NCBI GenBank assembly: GCA_003117195.1
Contig: BDSI01000041.1
Coordinates: 372,001 to 436,000 of the forward strand
DNA from: Eudorina sp. 2006-703-Eu-15
Lineage: Eukaryota; Chlorophyta; Chlorophyceae; Chlamydomonadales; Volvocaceae
Direction: 5' to 3'
DNA length: 64,000 bases
The notes beneath the pieces were generated by a model. It worked only from the letters and a program-made list of their open reading frames with translations. It searched no databases and was not told where the DNA came from. Each line of letters starts with the position of its first letter. Within the stretch, counting starts at the first letter, position 1. Position numbers and translations under genes: made by a program. Below, in pieces: positions 61,755 to 64,000 of this stretch.

Positions 61755-62617
61755 GAGTAACAATGTGCTACGCCTCCACTCGTCAATGTGCTGAACGCAG
61801 GCTCACCCCAGGTGGTCGCAATTGGACACAACAGGGAGACACAGCTGGCCGGGCATGTGTTGATAGGATAGTCACACATGGTAGTTTTTTTGGCGGTCCA
61901 CCTGCTGCCTGTTGTGAGATGGATCCAAGGTCTACTTGCTTAAGTATTCTGTAACAATCGATGCATGGTGCGTGTGTAGCGTGTGTGCTGTACACGCTGG
62001 CTGGCAGCGAGCAAGCACGTCATGCAGTGTAAATGTAAAGCTCGCTCCGTATGTATCTTGATTGACTGTTTGCCTATCTTTGACTCCATCACTCGTTGCT
62101 GCACGTATGTTGACCATCCAGCACCGGTCGTTCATTCACACGTCTGCAACTCTTGCTTGCTGAGAAAACAAGACCGAATGTACGGACAAGTCAAACCAAA
62201 GTATCAGCAGCATCTAGTATATATGGAAGCGCATTTATTGGTACAATACGGAGATATCTACCAAGCCAGCTTGGAAAGCAGTCCTAGGTACGCCTGGCTC
62301 ACTATTACAACAGCTTACTACAGGCTGGCACCTGACAGTAACAGCCGTTAACATTCAAATCATTTCCTATCTGTGCTTAATGTTGACAGCATGTTGTAGT
62401 CAAAGTATGTCATCCACTAGCCGGCTGTTGACTGTGTCGTAGCTGATCATACCTACCCTACCAGTCAACACGCTGTGACACCCAAGGCATGCCGTCCCTG
62501 CCTTAGATGTCAACAGCCTGTTACAGGCTGTAACATAAACCACGGATCCCCTACATCTGAACAGTGACAGGCTCCCGACAGGCTCCGACAGGTTTCTGAC
62601 AGCCTGTTATGACACTG
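61755..62617. other. region without a supported gene
   Basis: No recognisable coding sequence. From about 62380 to 62617 the words GACAG and CAGCCTGTTACAGGCTG (the latter an imperfect palindrome) recur many times. Confidence 0.4.
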
Positions 62618-62957
62618 TTTGTAGCTGTTTTTCTTTTCTTTTTTTTGTTTTTTGTTGTTTGTTGGTGGGTGGGTCGTCTTTGGCCTTCCGTCTCGCCTGG
62701 TGGCCTGGAGTAGGAGGTGCGGCCTTGTTGTGCCGTTTTGCCGCTTTGGGAGCTTTTCTCTCCCTCTGCCGCCCTGTCCCTGTCCCCGTCCTGTCTGTGA
62801 GGTTGGCGTTGCTTGGTTCCCTTTCCTTCTGGTTGGTGCCTCTGGGGCTCGGTTGCGGTGTGGTGGTCTTTGCTTGCCGTCTGGCCTTCTTCCCGGCTTG
62901 CTGCTTGGTCTGCTTCCGTCCCTTTGTCCTTGTAACGTCCCTCTCAGAAAAAAAAAA
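62618..62957 (+). mobile_element. LINE 3' end, copy C (5'-truncated)
   Basis: Matches copy A from TTTGTAGCTGTTTTTC to the end, with a 10-base A-tail (62948-62957). The flanks share ACTGT at both junctions, a possible short target duplication. It is nearly identical to copy A across its length, so the insertion is recent. Confidence 0.92.
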
Positions 62958-63553
62958 CTGTCACAGCCGTCGGAAACTCCTGATATCTGGCCATATTGTC
63001 AGGTCCGCCATACATGTTAGTGCCTGTCAGAACCCCTATGAGTTGGTAGGGGGTAGTAGGTTACTACGGACGGCATCCAAGCAAGTTTCCTCCGCTTCAC
63101 GAAGGTCCGCACGGCTGGGATGGTGCTGCGTGTATTGAGCCTCATCATTTTCGCAGTCAATGGTGAAGGTAGGATCAGGGCCGTAATCTTCTTGTGTGTA
63201 TTCGTCCTGCTCCATCTTAAGAGTTCCGCTATGTTTCACTAAACAAGTGCTTTTACTCTCGCGACATTTCCAATCGGTACAAAAAATTACTGCGAACTAA
63301 GGTAATGAATGTGGCCACCTTCGCATATGTAAAGAGTCGTCAGATCACTTGTTGTTTCATGCTTCAGATTTCAGCAACAAAAATTTCGGACTCGGTACAT
63401 TTCATCCACGGCCGAGCATGAAATCAACGGTAACTGAAACTCAAAAGATTTGCAATTTCGTCCTCTATGTGAACAGTGGCCGGAGGCATTTTTGTCTTTT
63501 TCATTTCAGGCACACGCGATTCCTGCTTCATATGTGAATGCCGCCTAAGTTGT
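62958..63553. other. region without a supported gene; minus-strand conserved peptide fragment
   Basis: On the minus strand just left of the ATC array, the frame IQLRRHSHMKQESRVPEMKK runs to a stop at 63424. It resembles the plus-strand peptide at about 54336-54400. Nothing else is recognised. Confidence 0.4.

Positions 63554-64000
<447 letters not shown>

Overview
The window comes from the nuclear genome of a green alga, most likely a volvocine or Chlamydomonas-like member of the Chlamydomonadales. The evidence is intron-dense, GC-rich coding sequence, compositionally extreme linkers in the proteins, a TGTAA-type poly(A) signal before the A-tails of retroposed copies, and gene families typical of ciliated algae. 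Composition changes along the window: the left 32 kb is very GC-rich, and from about 32 kb rightwards the sequence is more AT-rich, gene-poor and full of transposon debris.

The left half (4.2-32.0 kb, minus strand) is one gene for a four-domain voltage-gated cation channel of the CaV/NaV superfamily. I could place 28 exons. Every join conserves reading phase, and the total is an exact multiple of three (about 3,625 codons from the first in-frame ATG). All 24 membrane segments, four charged S4 sensors, four pore loops, a CaV-type EF-hand-like C-terminus and an IQ-like basic segment can be seen. The four pore positions that are E/E/E/E in calcium channels read T/E/N/D. Almost every large intron carries its own tandem repeat, including a 1-kb compound CCAT/CCGC/CCGT array in intron 4. 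The intron between III-S1 and III-S2 holds an antisense, decayed Penelope-type reverse transcriptase.

The middle and right half (32-64 kb) holds three further minus-strand genes. The first is an unidentified multi-exon gene (38.5-40.3 kb) with a possible frameshift. The second is a Tubby-like protein (46.2-48.0 kb). The third is the mitochondrial electron transfer flavoprotein alpha subunit (ETFA; 49.8-53.9 kb), for which nine exons join into a complete 362-residue protein. The rest is mobile-element territory: three complete hAT-type MITEs with 15-bp TIRs and perfect 8-bp target duplications, a fourth MITE of a related family, three 3' ends of one non-LTR retrotransposon family with A-tails, a 442-bp near-identical duplication, a long foldback, and an (ATC)n array that runs off the right edge.

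The genes are not an operon and need not act together. The channel and the Tubby protein belong to families with known ciliary roles, whereas ETFA serves mitochondrial acyl-CoA and amino-acid oxidation.
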